Source of the DNA: an uncultured beta proteobacterium
Lineage (GTDB): Bacteria > Pseudomonadota > Gammaproteobacteria > Burkholderiales > SG8-39
Length of the DNA: 48,381 nucleotides
Assembly: GCA_903859155.1 (NCBI GenBank)
Contig: CAIOLO010000030.1
Coordinates: forward strand, 1 to 48,381
Reading direction: 5' to 3'
Under the pieces are notes generated by a model. The model was not told the origin of the DNA and did no database searches. It saw only the letters and a program-made list of their open reading frames with translations. Made by a program: the position numbers and the translations under genes. Position 1 is the stretch's first letter. Each line of letters begins with the position of its first letter. Positions 27,237-36,012 of this stretch are shown here, one piece after another.

Positions 27237-28181
27237 ATGAATTCACCTGCTGCGGCGAAAAGCGCGCAAGCCCCAGGCGAGCGCCTTGATCAAAAGGCGG
27301 TTCGCCGCGCATTTGATCGCGCGGCGGGTGCCGGCGGCGACGACCGGGTAGTCGCCGCAGAGATTGCAAGGCGCATGGCTGCGCGGCTGGATTATGTCCG
27401 CCTGGCACCGCGCCACATACTGGATGCCGGTTGCGGACGAATGCCGGCGGAGGATGTGTTGGGGACACGTTTTCCGGCGGCAAGGCTGACCGGCGTGGAT
27501 GTCTCGCTTGAAATGTTGAAGGCGTCGCGTCGCAGCGCAACCTTGCTGGCGCGGGCCGGCCACATTCTGGGATTTGGGCCGGTCCGGAGCGTCGTTTGCT
27601 CCCGCATGGAGTCCATGCCGGTTGCCGACTCCAGCATTGACATGGTCTGGTCGAATCTGGCCTTGGCCTGGGTGCGGGATGCGGGCCCGGCCTTTCGCGA
27701 GTTCCATCGCGTGCTCAATGAAGGTGGTCTGCTGATGTTCAGCACCTATGGTCCCGATACCCTGCGCGAGCTGCGCTCCGCGTTTGCCGCCGTGGAGAAC
27801 CGGCCGCATGTCCACGAATTCACCGATATGCACGACCTGGGGGACATGCTGCTCGCCAACGGCTTTGCCGAGCCGGTGATGGACATGGAAAGGCTTGTAT
27901 ATACCTATGCCGATGTGGCTCCCATGCTGCGCGAGTTGCAACACAGCGGGCAGACCAATGCGGCGCTGGACCGCCGCCGCGGCTTGACGGGTCGCGCGGC
28001 ATGGAATGCAATGCTCGCCGCCCATTCACGGCGAGAGAGCGACGGCCGAATTGAAGCCACGTTCGAAATCGTCTATGGACACGCCTGGAAGATCGGGCAA
28101 CGGTCACGTCAAAGCGATAAACCCGGCGGCACGACCGCCATTCAATGGTCGCCTGAACGCAAATTCATTTCCAAGCGCTGA
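27237..28181 (+). CDS. bioC: Malonyl-ACP O-methyltransferase BioC-like
   Basis: This is a 314-residue class I methyltransferase. LDQKAVRRAFDRAA is the typical BioC N-terminal signature, ILDAGCGRMPAEDVL is the SAM loop, and SIDMVWSNLALAWVRD and LMFSTYGPDTLRELRSAF follow as in BioC. The enzyme methylates malonyl-ACP to start the pimelate moiety of biotin. It is somewhat longer than E. coli BioC (about 250), with extra residues at both ends. The start at 27237 is the ATG nearest the conserved region; ribosome site is weak. comF is divergent, a common betaproteobacterial order. No other bio gene is in the window. Confidence 0.88.
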   Translation: MNSPAAAKSAQAPGERLDQKAVRRAFDRAAGAGGDDRVVAAEIARRMAARLDYVRLAPRHILDAGCGRMPAEDVLGTRFPAARLTGVDVSLEMLKASRRSATLLARAGHILGFGPVRSVVCSRMESMPVADSSIDMVWSNLALAWVRDAGPAFREFHRVLNEGGLLMFSTYGPDTLRELRSAFAAVENRPHVHEFTDMHDLGDMLLANGFAEPVMDMERLVYTYADVAPMLRELQHSGQTNAALDRRRGLTGRAAWNAMLAAHSRRESDGRIEATFEIVYGHAWKIGQRSRQSDKPGGTTAIQWSPERKFISKR

Positions 28182-28690
28182 ACCACGCTTCCGTTTTTGA
28201 GAACAATTCTCCGTTGATTGGTCTTGATCCAGCATGGACAATATGTTAATTTACCGCCGCTTTTCAGAGGCTTCCGGCGGTTGCAGCGTCTCATTTCACT
28301 GTGCCGGATACGCCAACGAATGCGAATGTGTAACTGGCAGCATTCGACCCCGAACTGAGTCCGACAATCAAGCCACTAGTTCGATTGGCGGCCGGGGGTT
28401 TGCATGCTTGCCGGAACCGGCGTAGCTCTTGTCATTCGCTGCTGGGGGCGGCATTTAGAAAGCGCCGCTCTGAATGACCGCAGTCCGCGATGCGCGGATT
28501 GTGGGGCAAAAGATCAGTGCCGCATGGGTGAGATTGATAGAGCAGGCGCGAGGGCCGTACTTCAGGTTGGCGTGACGCGCCCCTGCACAAGAGAGAATTT
28601 GGACGACACATGGAAAACGTAGGAGGCCGCATGCTTGCGGAATTCCTGCGCGGAAATTTGACTGGCAGTGCGTGAAATAGTGAGGACACG
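28182..28690 (+). other. Long intergenic region upstream of the oxidase operon
   Basis: No convincing coding frame is seen in these 509 bases. A candidate promoter is TTGATT (28214-28219), 17 bases, then GACAAT (28237-28242), which would leave a leader of about 440 bases. Hairpins include CCGCCG/CCGGCGG around 28254-28281 and the perfect TCCGCG-ATG-CGCGGA around 28486-28500. It may hold regulatory structure for oxidase expression; no known RNA family was recognised. Confidence 0.35.
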
Positions 28691-29818
28691 ATGACGAGCA
28701 AATTCTGGGCTAAGGTGACTGTGGCTGTGGCCGCACTGTATTCGGGTGTGGTGATGGCGGACTATCAGTTGAACCTGACCCGCGGCGCCACGCGACTTAC
28801 CGAAGACGTATACCAACTGCACAACATGATGATGTGGGTCATCACGGTGATTTTTTGTGCGGTGTTCGGCTTCATGTTCTATGCCATTTACAAGCACCGC
28901 AAATCCGTTGGGCACAAGGCGGCCAACTTTCACGAGAACACCTCGGTAGAAATTGCATGGACGGTGGTGCCATTTTTCATCCTGATTGCAATGGCGGTGC
29001 CGGCGACCAAGACCTTATTGGATGTTCGTGACACGACCAATCCGGACATTACGGTGAAGGTGACCGGATACCAATGGAAGTGGGGCTACGACTACCTGAA
29101 AGGCGAAGGGGAAGGCGTTGCGTTTCTGGCCAATTTGTCGACTCCGCATGAACAGATCTACGGCTCGGAGGGCAAGGGCGAGAATTATCTGCTCGAGACC
29201 GACAGGCACATGGTGGTGCCGGTGGGCAAGAAGATTCGCATCCTGACCACGGCCGCCGACGTCATCCACGCCTGGTACGTTCCGGCGCTAGGCATCAAGC
29301 AGGATGCGATTCCCGGCTTTGTCCGGGATACGTGGTTCCGTGCCGACAAGGAGGGCATTTTCCGCGGGCAGTGCGCCGAACTCTGCGGCAAGGATCATGG
29401 TTTCATGCCCATCGTCGTCGAGGTGGTTTCGGCGGAAAAATACAGCGGCTGGGTGGCTGAAACGAAAAAAGCGATAGCCGCTGCGGCGGACGATCCGGAC
29501 AAGAAATGGGAACTTGCGGATCTCAATGCGCGCGGGGAGAAAGTCTATGCGGCCAATTGTGCAGCCTGTCATCAGGCCAACGGGCAGGGCATCAAGGGCA
29601 CCTTTCCCGCGCTGGATGGTTCCAAGCTAGTCAAGGGCCCCAAGCGCGGCCATATCGACATCGTATTGAACGGGAAGTCCAACACCGCGATGGCCGCCTT
29701 TGGCAAGCAGTTGTCGGACACGGATATTGCAGCATTGATCACCTATGAACGCAACAGTTGGAGCAATAAGGCCGGGGAAGTCATCCAACCGTCAGATATC
29801 AAGGCAGCGCGCAAATAA
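28691..29818 (+). CDS. ctaC: Cytochrome c oxidase subunit II with fused C-terminal cytochrome c domain
   Basis: The 375-residue inner-membrane subunit accepts electrons and passes them to subunit I. It has a signal segment, two membrane helices (VITVIFCAVFGFMFYAIY and TVVPFFILIAMAVPA), and the periplasmic CuA domain with the ligand motif CAELCGKDHGFM. A class I cytochrome c domain with the heme motif CAACH near residue 295 and Met ligand follows, as in caa3-type enzymes. An ATG at 28691 opens the gene; GGACACG is a poor ribosome site. It heads the operon ctaC-ctaD-small-ctaG-DUF2970-ctaE. Confidence 0.95.
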   Translation: MTSKFWAKVTVAVAALYSGVVMADYQLNLTRGATRLTEDVYQLHNMMMWVITVIFCAVFGFMFYAIYKHRKSVGHKAANFHENTSVEIAWTVVPFFILIAMAVPATKTLLDVRDTTNPDITVKVTGYQWKWGYDYLKGEGEGVAFLANLSTPHEQIYGSEGKGENYLLETDRHMVVPVGKKIRILTTAADVIHAWYVPALGIKQDAIPGFVRDTWFRADKEGIFRGQCAELCGKDHGFMPIVVEVVSAEKYSGWVAETKKAIAAAADDPDKKWELADLNARGEKVYAANCAACHQANGQGIKGTFPALDGSKLVKGPKRGHIDIVLNGKSNTAMAAFGKQLSDTDIAALITYERNSWSNKAGEVIQPSDIKAARK

Positions 29819-29853
29819 GCAGCGCGGCGAACCAGAGCAATCAGGAGAAACGA

Positions 29854-31446
29854 ATGAGCGCAGTCATCGACAATCACGGCCACGCGCATGACGACCACCA
29901 TGCAGACCACGGGCATCCCCCCGGCTTGATGCGCTGGGTCTCCACGACCAACCACAAGGACATCGGGTCGATGTATTTGTGGTTCAGTTTCATCATGTTT
30001 CTGATGGGCGGCGTGATGGCGCTCACCATTCGGGCGGAACTGTGGCAGCCGGGGATGCAGATCGTTCAACCCGAGTTTTTCAACCAGATGACGACGTACC
30101 ACGGCCTGATCATGGTGTTCGGGGCCATCATGCCGGCCTTTGTCGGGTTCGCCAACTGGCAGATTCCGATGATGATCGGTGCGCCGGATATGGCATTTCC
30201 CCGCATGAACAACTGGAGTTTCTGGCTGTTGCCGGTGGCTGCAATCCTGCTGGTTTCCTCTCTGGCCGTCGGCGGTGCCGGGGTGGGCTGGACCATGTAT
30301 GCGCCGCTGACGACGCAGGCCGGGCCGGGCATGGACCTTCTGATATTTGCCGTGCACATCCTCGGCATGAGTTCGATCATGGGCAGCATCAACATTGTCA
30401 CCACCATTCTCAATATGCGTGCGCCCGGCATGACGTTGATGAAAATGCCGATGTTCGTCTGGACCTGGCTGATCACGGCCTATCTGTTGATCGCGGTGAT
30501 GCCCGTCCTCGCGGGCGCGGTCACCATGACGCTTACCGACCGGCATTTCGGTACCTCGTTCTTCAACGCGGCCGGCGGCGGCGACCCGGTGCTGTACCAG
30601 CACATTTTCTGGTTCTTCGGTCATCCCGAGGTCTACATCATCGCCATCCCGGCGTTCGGCGTGGTGTCGCAGGTCATCCCCGCATTTTCGCGGAAGCCCC
30701 TGTTTGGATATGCCTCGATGGTCTATGCGACATCGTCCATTGCCATCCTCTCCTTTATGGTCTGGGCGCATCATATGTACACGACGGGCATGCCCGTTGC
30801 CGGGCAGCTTTATTTCATGTATGCAACGATGCTGATTGCGGTGCCCACCGGCGTCAAGGTGTTCAACTGGGTGGCCACCATGTGGAGAGGGTCGCTGACC
30901 TTTGAAACACCTATGTTGTTTGCGCTCGGATTCCTGTTCCTCTTCACTTTGGGCGGCTTCACCGGACTGGTGCTCGCCATGACCCCGGTCGACGTTCCCT
31001 TGCACGATACCTATTACGTCGTGGCGCACTTCCACTACGTGATGGTTGCCGGTGCGCTGTTTTCCGCGCTGTCCGGTGTTTATTTCTGGCTCCCCAAATG
31101 GACCGGAAATATGTACGACGAGACGCTCGGCAAATGGCACTTCTGGTTGTCGATGGTTTTCTTCAACATCACCTTCTTTGTGCAGCATTTCCTTGGCCTG
31201 GCGGGCATGCCAAGGCGCATACCTGACTACAACCTGCAATTCACCGCGTTCAACCAGATTTCTTCGATTGGCGCCTTCGGATTCGGCCTTACGCAGTTGC
31301 TGTTTCTGTATGTCGTCCTGAAATGCATCAGGTCCGGCGAAAAAGCACCTGACAAACCCTGGGATGGCGCCGATACTCTGGAGTGGACGCATTTGCCGAC
31401 TCCGGCGCCCTACCATACCTTTGAGAATCCGCCGACGGTGAAATAG
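29854..31446 (+). CDS. ctaD: Cytochrome c oxidase subunit I
   Basis: The 530-residue, 12-helix catalytic subunit reduces O2 to water and pumps protons. It contains MTTYHGLIMVFGAIMP (low-spin heme His), FWFFGHPEVYIIAIPAFG with the cross-linked His-Tyr of CuB, AHHMYTTGM (CuB His pair) and VVAHFHYVMVAG (heme ligands). The N-terminus is His-rich. It is preceded by CAGGAGA and sits 36 bases after ctaC. It would normally use heme A, whose synthase gene is not in this cluster. Confidence 0.98.
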   Translation: MSAVIDNHGHAHDDHHADHGHPPGLMRWVSTTNHKDIGSMYLWFSFIMFLMGGVMALTIRAELWQPGMQIVQPEFFNQMTTYHGLIMVFGAIMPAFVGFANWQIPMMIGAPDMAFPRMNNWSFWLLPVAAILLVSSLAVGGAGVGWTMYAPLTTQAGPGMDLLIFAVHILGMSSIMGSINIVTTILNMRAPGMTLMKMPMFVWTWLITAYLLIAVMPVLAGAVTMTLTDRHFGTSFFNAAGGGDPVLYQHIFWFFGHPEVYIIAIPAFGVVSQVIPAFSRKPLFGYASMVYATSSIAILSFMVWAHHMYTTGMPVAGQLYFMYATMLIAVPTGVKVFNWVATMWRGSLTFETPMLFALGFLFLFTLGGFTGLVLAMTPVDVPLHDTYYVVAHFHYVMVAGALFSALSGVYFWLPKWTGNMYDETLGKWHFWLSMVFFNITFFVQHFLGLAGMPRRIPDYNLQFTAFNQISSIGAFGFGLTQLLFLYVVLKCIRSGEKAPDKPWDGADTLEWTHLPTPAPYHTFENPPTVK

Positions 31447-31449
31447 CCG

Positions 31450-31569
31450 ATGCCTGAAGCCACCAAAGGACAACGCAATCAAAACCTTCGCACCGGCCTG
31501 GTGTTGGGGGCGGTTGCCCTGTTGTTTTTTCTCGCAGTGATTCTCAAGTATTACTGGCTCAATCATTGA
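31450..31569 (+). CDS. Cytochrome oxidase small assembly protein
   Basis: This short gene of 39 codons encodes a basic N-terminus (MPEATKGQRNQKNLRTG) and one membrane helix (LVLGAVALLFFLAVILKYYW). It begins four bases after the ctaD stop and ends before ctaG. Betaproteobacterial oxidase operons usually have a single-helix small assembly protein in exactly this place. Confidence 0.8.
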   Translation: MPEATKGQRNQNLRTGLVLGAVALLFFLAVILKYYWLNH

Positions 31570-31591
31570 AATACGCACCGGAAAAGAATCA

Positions 31592-32149
31592 ATGAACGAC
31601 GCTGTTCTGACCGAAACCGCGGCATCGAACCGGCAGACATTGCGCAGGCTGCTTGTCGTCGCGCTATTGATGTTCGGATTCGGATTCGCGCTGGTGCCGA
31701 TGTATGAAAAGATTTGCGAGGTCACCGGTGCCCGAAACGTATTCCTTCCAGATGATGTGTCGACGCAGAACACCCAGGTCGATTTTTCGCGGAAAGTGTC
31801 TATTGAATTCGATGCAAATGTGCAGCGCCTGGAGTGGACTTTCAAGCCAGTGGAGCCCTATCTCGATGTTCATCCCGGCGAGATGACGCAAGTCGTCTAC
31901 GAGATCCGCAACACGCTGGACAGGCCGGTAACCGGGCAGGCGGTACCCAGTTACGGACCGAGGGAGGCTGCGCAGTATTTCAAGAAGATAGAATGTTTCT
32001 GCTTTCAACAGCAGACTCTGGGCCCGGGCGAGGTGAGGCGCTTGCCGGTGGTGTTCGTGGTAGACCCCGCATTGCCGAAATCGGTTAATACGATAACCTT
32101 GTCCTATACGTTTTTCGAGGTTGCGGGAACCAGAAAGAATCCCGGTTGA
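31592..32149 (+). CDS. ctaG: Cytochrome c oxidase assembly protein CtaG (Cox11)
   Basis: The 185-residue copper chaperone inserts CuB into subunit I. One N-terminal membrane helix (LLVVALLMFGFGFALVPMYE) anchors a periplasmic domain that holds the copper-binding motif IECFCFQQQTL. Length is normal. The stop overlaps the start of the next gene (TGATG). Confidence 0.96.
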   Translation: MNDAVLTETAASNRQTLRRLLVVALLMFGFGFALVPMYEKICEVTGARNVFLPDDVSTQNTQVDFSRKVSIEFDANVQRLEWTFKPVEPYLDVHPGEMTQVVYEIRNTLDRPVTGQAVPSYGPREAAQYFKKIECFCFQQQTLGPGEVRRLPVVFVVDPALPKSVNTITLSYTFFEVAGTRKNPG

Positions 32150-32394
32150 TGCCTGGAAACAGGCCGGTAAAGGAAAACGAGAGGCAAGCGGCCGCAAAGG
32201 GGGCCACGCTGGGCAGCATGGTACTAACGGTGTTTTTCGCGTTTTTCGGCGTACGCAAGCGCGATGCCCACGAGGCGCAGACGGTTCGCTTGTCCCCGGT
32301 GCAGATCATCGTGGCCGGCATAGTCGGTGCAGCCGTGTTTGTAGTGAGTCTGGTGTTGCTGGCAAAATTCGTTGTCGGCAGGGCCATGGGTTGA
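32149..32394 (+). CDS. DUF2970 small membrane protein
   Basis: The 81-residue protein has two hydrophobic segments (LGSMVLTVFFAFFGVRKRD and VQIIVAGIVGAAVFVVSLVL). The VFFAFFGVRKRDAHE block is typical of the DUF2970 family found between ctaG and ctaE in Betaproteobacteria. It is probably an oxidase-associated or assembly protein; function is not established. The ATG is chosen for its overlap with the ctaG stop. Confidence 0.82.
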   Translation: MPGNRPVKENERQAAAKGATLGSMVLTVFFAFFGVRKRDAHEAQTVRLSPVQIIVAGIVGAAVFVVSLVLLAKFVVGRAMG

Positions 32395-32428
32395 TGTCAA
32401 GAACAGCGCAGGATCAGGGAGAAGGGCA

Positions 32429-33283
32429 ATGAGTCACGCGACGCCAACGCATAACTACTATCTGCCGCAACCTGCGGCCTATCCGATCATCGGATCCACC
32501 GCATTGCTATTAATGACGGCCGGCGCCGCAATGTGGTTTAACGGATCGTCGATTGGGGCATGGTCGGTGCTTGCCGGTGCCCTGGTGATGGTCTACATGA
32601 TGGTGCTCTGGTTTGGCAAGGTCATCAGCGAATCGGAGGGCGGGCTCTACACCGACCGCGTCGACGTTTCCTACCGGTGGTCGATGAGTTGGTTCATTTT
32701 TTCCGAGGTCATGTTCTTCGCCGGATTTTTCGGTGCGCTGTTCTATGCACGCACGCTTTCGGTGCCCGATCTTTCCAGCATTGACAACAAGCTGCTGTGG
32801 CCCGATTTCACGTCCGCGTGGCCGAGTTCGGGGCCGTATCTTACCGATCCCTTTACACCCATGGCGGCCTGGGGTATCCCCGCGATCAATACGTTTCTGT
32901 TGCTCAGTTCCGGGGTCACCCTGACCATCGCTCATTGGGGGTTGCGGGAGAACCGACGCGGTGTTCTGAACCTCTGGCTGTTCCTGACGATCTGCCTGGG
33001 CGTCACGTTCCTGGGATTTCAGGCATTCGAATACGGCCACGCTTATTCGGAAATGAACCTGAAGCTGACCACCGGCATCTATGGCACGACTTTCTACATG
33101 CTCACCGGGTTCCACGGGTTCCACGTGACCGTGGGCACGATAATGCTGATTTGCATCTGGTTCCGCTGCCTAAAGGGGCATTTCAAACCGGATCATCATT
33201 TTGCATTTGAGGGCGTTGCCTGGTACTGGCACTTTGTCGACGTCGTCTGGCTGTTGTTGTTTGTGGTGGTTTACTGGTTATAG
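32429..33283 (+). CDS. ctaE: Cytochrome c oxidase subunit III
   Basis: This is a 284-residue membrane subunit with seven helices. YYLPQPAAYPIIGSTALL opens the protein, SWFIFSEVMFFAGFFGAL contains the conserved Glu, and GFHGFHVTVGTIML and WYWHFVDVVWLLLF are signature blocks. It stabilises subunit I and proton uptake. GGAGAAGGGCA stands before the ATG at 32429. It is followed by a strong terminator. Confidence 0.97.
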   Translation: MSHATPTHNYYLPQPAAYPIIGSTALLLMTAGAAMWFNGSSIGAWSVLAGALVMVYMMVLWFGKVISESEGGLYTDRVDVSYRWSMSWFIFSEVMFFAGFFGALFYARTLSVPDLSSIDNKLLWPDFTSAWPSSGPYLTDPFTPMAAWGIPAINTFLLLSSGVTLTIAHWGLRENRRGVLNLWLFLTICLGVTFLGFQAFEYGHAYSEMNLKLTTGIYGTTFYMLTGFHGFHVTVGTIMLICIWFRCLKGHFKPDHHFAFEGVAWYWHFVDVVWLLLFVVVYWL

Positions 33284-33324
33284 GGCTTGAATGTGGCAGG
33301 TTCGGAACTGTCCGGTCTTCGACG

Positions 33325-33351
33325 AAAAACGCCGCTTTACGCGGCGTTTTT
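33325..33351. terminator. Bidirectional terminator between ctaE and DUF2909 gene
   Basis: CGCCGC and GCGGCG form a hairpin around TTTAC, with A5 on one side and T5 on the other. It serves ctaE on the plus strand and the convergent DUF2909 gene on the minus strand. Confidence 0.88.
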
Positions 33352-33454
33352 CGCTACTGGATCCGGTTTTCCGGGGGGGCTTTCTCGGTGTGGTCACAAC
33401 GATTTCCTACGTCGTGACGAGATAGGAATTACCCGCCTAAAATTGAAGCCGCTT

Positions 33455-33652
33455 TCAGGAAATACGCCCGGGAATAAGTCCAAAATAGAAGCCGGCGATC
33501 AGCACCAGAAAAAGCGTGATCGATAGGCCCACGCGCAGAGCGAGCGCCCGCAACATCCGGTTGCCGCCACTGCGGTCGGTGACCATGTAAAAAAGGGCCG
33601 AGCCGAGGCTGGCAATGATGGCGAAGATGAAGATAACGATGACGATGCGCAT
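33455..33652 (-). CDS. DUF2909 twin-transmembrane protein
   Basis: The 65-residue protein consists of two membrane helices (IVIVIFIFAIIASLGSALFY and LSITLFLVLIAGFYFGLI) joined by a basic loop (DRSGGNRMLRALALR). It matches the small twin-helix proteins encoded beside the oxidase genes in Betaproteobacteria. The function is unknown. It lies on the opposite strand between ctaE and SURF1. A much longer reading frame upstream on the same strand runs antisense to SURF1 and is not coding. Confidence 0.8.
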   Translation of the reverse strand: MRIVIVIFIFAIIASLGSALFYMVTDRSGGNRMLRALALRVGLSITLFLVLIAGFYFGLIPGRIS

Positions 33653-33709
33653 ATCCAGAAATTCCGGGGAATGCGCCAGTGTATATCTAGCCCGTCGACA
33701 GGACAAAGC

Positions 33710-34438
33710 ATGAAAGCCTTGGCGATTGGACGATGGCGGTTTGAACCGAAGCCTTGGCCCAGTCTTGCCGCCGCCGTTTTCCTTCTGTTGACACTTTCCC
33801 TGGGTGAGTGGCAGGAGCGGCGCGCACAGCAGAAGCTTGAGTCGCAGACACGCATCGACGCCCTTGCCGCCGGTCCGGCTGCGGTAATGCCCGCGAAGGC
33901 CATTGAGGCATCGGAGTTCGTGCAGCGACCGATCGAGGTGCGCGGTGAGTTCCTGGCCGAGAATACCGCCTTCATAGACAATCGGGTCTATCGCATGCGG
34001 CCCGGTTACCACGTGATCACGCCCTTGCGAATCAGCGGCGGGAATGTCTACGTTGTCGTTAATCGAGGCTGGGTGGCGGCGGACCCCAGGCGGGAAGTAC
34101 TGCCGCAGGTGGATACCCCGATGGGTGAACAGTTCCTGCATGGCGTTGCCGTAATACCGCCGAAAAATGTGTATGAACTGGCGCCGGACACCGCCTCTGG
34201 TGCGGTCAAACAACATCTGGCGCTGGACCTGCTTGGCGCGCAGTGGAAGATCGCCTTGCAGCCCGTCGTGATCGAGCAAACCAGCAGTGCCGTTGACGGC
34301 CTGGTCCGGGATTGGCCACGCCAGGATGCGGGAGCAGACACTCACCTGGCATATGCATTTCAATGGAATGTCATGGCAGCGGTCGTCGCCTTGCTGTGGA
34401 TTTCGTTGAACCTGAGGAAAGACAATGCCCCCGACTGA
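33710..34438 (+). CDS. SURF1 family cytochrome oxidase assembly protein
   Basis: The 242-residue protein has a membrane helix at each end (WPSLAAAVFLLLTLSLGEWQ and WNVMAAVVALLWISLNLR) and a periplasmic domain with VNRGWVAADPR, typical of SURF1/Shy1. It helps deliver heme A to subunit I. The start at 33710 lies 57 bases from the divergent DUF2909 start. It overlaps the next gene by 14 bases. Confidence 0.92.
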   Translation: MKALAIGRWRFEPKPWPSLAAAVFLLLTLSLGEWQERRAQQKLESQTRIDALAAGPAAVMPAKAIEASEFVQRPIEVRGEFLAENTAFIDNRVYRMRPGYHVITPLRISGGNVYVVVNRGWVAADPRREVLPQVDTPMGEQFLHGVAVIPPKNVYELAPDTASGAVKQHLALDLLGAQWKIALQPVVIEQTSSAVDGLVRDWPRQDAGADTHLAYAFQWNVMAAVVALLWISLNLRKDNAPD

Positions 34439-35003
34439 AAGTGCGCCCAGGCGCAGCAACCTCACGCTTTGGCTGGTACTCGCGGTCTGCGTGGCGCCGT
34501 TTCTCGCTGCCGTTATCGTGCACCGGTACTTTCCGCCGGCGTCCCGCATGAATTATGGAGAGCTGATCGAACCGGTTTCGCTCCCGGATGCGACTGTGCA
34601 AACCCTGAATGGCAAGCCCTATCCCCTGTCAACGCTGCGTGGCAAGTGGGTCATGATTCATGTCGACGTTGGCGCCTGCCCGAGCGAATGCATCATGAAA
34701 CTGTGGAAGATCCGCCAGCTGCGCTTGACCCAAGGCAACAACAGGGAGCGTATCGAGCGTCTGTGGCTGATTACCGACCAGGCGCCGGTGGCGGCGACGG
34801 TGCAGGAGGAATATACGGGAACCCTCATATTGCGGGCAAGCCCCGATCTGCTGCGCCGACTGCCGGCGGAAGCGGATCCGGACGCGCATATCTGGATCGT
34901 AGATCCCCTGGGAAATGTGATCCTGAGGTACTCACGGGACGCCGATCCAAACCTCATGAAAAACGACTTGATCCGGCTGCTCAAGGTATCCCGGATAGGG
35001 TAA
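34425..35003 (+). CDS. SCO1/SenC-like thioredoxin-fold protein, oxidase-associated
   Basis: The 192-residue protein has an N-terminal membrane helix (LTLWLVLAVCVAPFLAAVIV) and a thioredoxin-like domain. The copper or redox motif is CPSEC in HVDVGACPSECIMKLWK; the later part contains WIVDPLGNVILRY. SCO proteins metallate CuA in subunit II, but this subgroup is shorter than classical SCO1 and is often only called oxidase-associated. The overlap with SURF1 indicates co-translation. In related operons ctaA usually follows here. Confidence 0.85.
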   Translation: MPPTESAPRRSNLTLWLVLAVCVAPFLAAVIVHRYFPPASRMNYGELIEPVSLPDATVQTLNGKPYPLSTLRGKWVMIHVDVGACPSECIMKLWKIRQLRLTQGNNRERIERLWLITDQAPVAATVQEEYTGTLILRASPDLLRRLPAEADPDAHIWIVDPLGNVILRYSRDADPNLMKNDLIRLLKVSRIG

Positions 35004-35076
35004 GTTTTTACTTGCACGGAAGCGGATTCGTCCATGTTAGAATCCGCGCCCTTCTTGTACATTGTTGGACGAAATC

Positions 35077-35961
35077 ATGCAGTTAGCTGCACCAAGCACT
35101 GTTCAACCCTTTCGCCAGTTTTTTGCGCTGACCAAACCTCGCGTAGTCGCATTGGTGGTTTTTTGCGCCGTCATCGGCATGCTCCTCGCTTCTCCGGAGG
35201 TGGCGCCTTTGAAGCTGATCCTGTCGGCAACGATAGGGATTTGGCTGGTCGCTGGAGCCGCTGCGGCGGTCAATTGCCTGGTCGAGCAAAGCATCGATCA
35301 GAAAATGGCGCGTACCCGCAACCGGCCGTTGCCAAGAGGGGACCTGAATTCGCTGCAGACATTGATGTTCGCCGGTGCCATCGGCGGTATGGGATTGTGG
35401 ACGCTCTATAACCTGGTCAATCCGCTGACCATGTGGCTGACCTTTGGCACCTTCATTGGCTACGCGATCATCTATACCGTGGTACTCAAGCCGTTGACGC
35501 CGCAAAACATCGTGATCGGCGGACTGTCTGGGGCGATGCCGCCTTTGCTCGGGTGGACCGCCGTCACGGGGGAGTTGGCGCCGGAGCCGCTGTTGCTGGT
35601 GCTCATCATCTTCGCGTGGACCCCGCCGCATTTTTGGTCGCTGGCACTTTACCGCACCGAGGAGTATGCCAAGGCGGGACTACCCATGCTGCCGGTGACA
35701 CACGGCAACAAGTTCACACGCCTCAACGTACTGCTTTACACGGTGATTTTGCTGGCCGCATCGCTACTTCCGTTTGTTCACGGAATGAGCGGGATCATCT
35801 ACCTGGTCGGGGCGGCGGTGCTGGGAGGTCCGTTTCTTTATTACGCGATTCGCCTGTATGTCAACTACAGCGATGCGTTGGCACGGAAAACCTTCCAGTA
35901 CTCAATTACCTATTTGTCGGCCTTGTTTGCCGTACTGCTGCTCGACCATTACTTGATTTGA
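35077..35961 (+). CDS. ctaB: Protoheme IX farnesyltransferase (heme O synthase)
   Basis: The 294-residue membrane enzyme adds a farnesyl group to protoheme to give heme [36 protein letters not shown] (prenyl diphosphate-binding region) and [20 protein letters not shown] are conserved. The start at 35077 is an ATG; a TTG five codons upstream is possible. Heme A synthase, which acts next, is absent from the cluster. A terminator follows directly. Confidence 0.96.
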   Translation: MQLAAPSTVQPFRQFFALTKPRVVALVVFCAVIGMLLASPEVAPLKLILSATIGIWLVAGAAAAVNCLVEQSIDQKMARTRNRPLPRGDLNSLQTLMFAGAIGGMGLWTLYNLVNPLTMWLTFGTFIGYAIIYTVVLKPLTPQNIVIGGLSGAMPPLLGWTAVTGELAPEPLLLVLIIFAWTPPHFWSLALYRTEEYAKAGLPMLPVTHGNKFTRLNVLLYTVILLAASLLPFVHGMSGIIYLVGAAVLGGPFLYYAIRLYVNYSDALARKTFQYSITYLSALFAVLLLDHYLI

Positions 35962-35970
35962 CTGACTCGG

Positions 35971-36003
35971 CCGCCTCGCCGGACCGGCCGGCAAGGCGGT
36001 TTT
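35971..36003 (+). terminator. Terminator of ctaB, facing rpoH
   Basis: CCGCCTCGCCGG and CCGGCAAGGCGG form a long GC-rich hairpin followed by TTTT, ten bases past the ctaB stop and before the convergent rpoH stop. Confidence 0.75.
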
Positions 36004-36012
36004 GCTCGGGCA

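Noticed and set aside
29743-31845. 700-codon open frame antisense to ctaD on the minus strand
   Set aside because: It is the complement of an unmistakable oxidase subunit I; the translation is rich in His, Arg and Gly with no domain. An effect of GC-rich codon use.
35012-35043. Separate promoter for ctaB (TTGCAC and TAGAAT)
   Set aside because: The hexamers are 20 bases apart, too far for a confident sigma-70 promoter.
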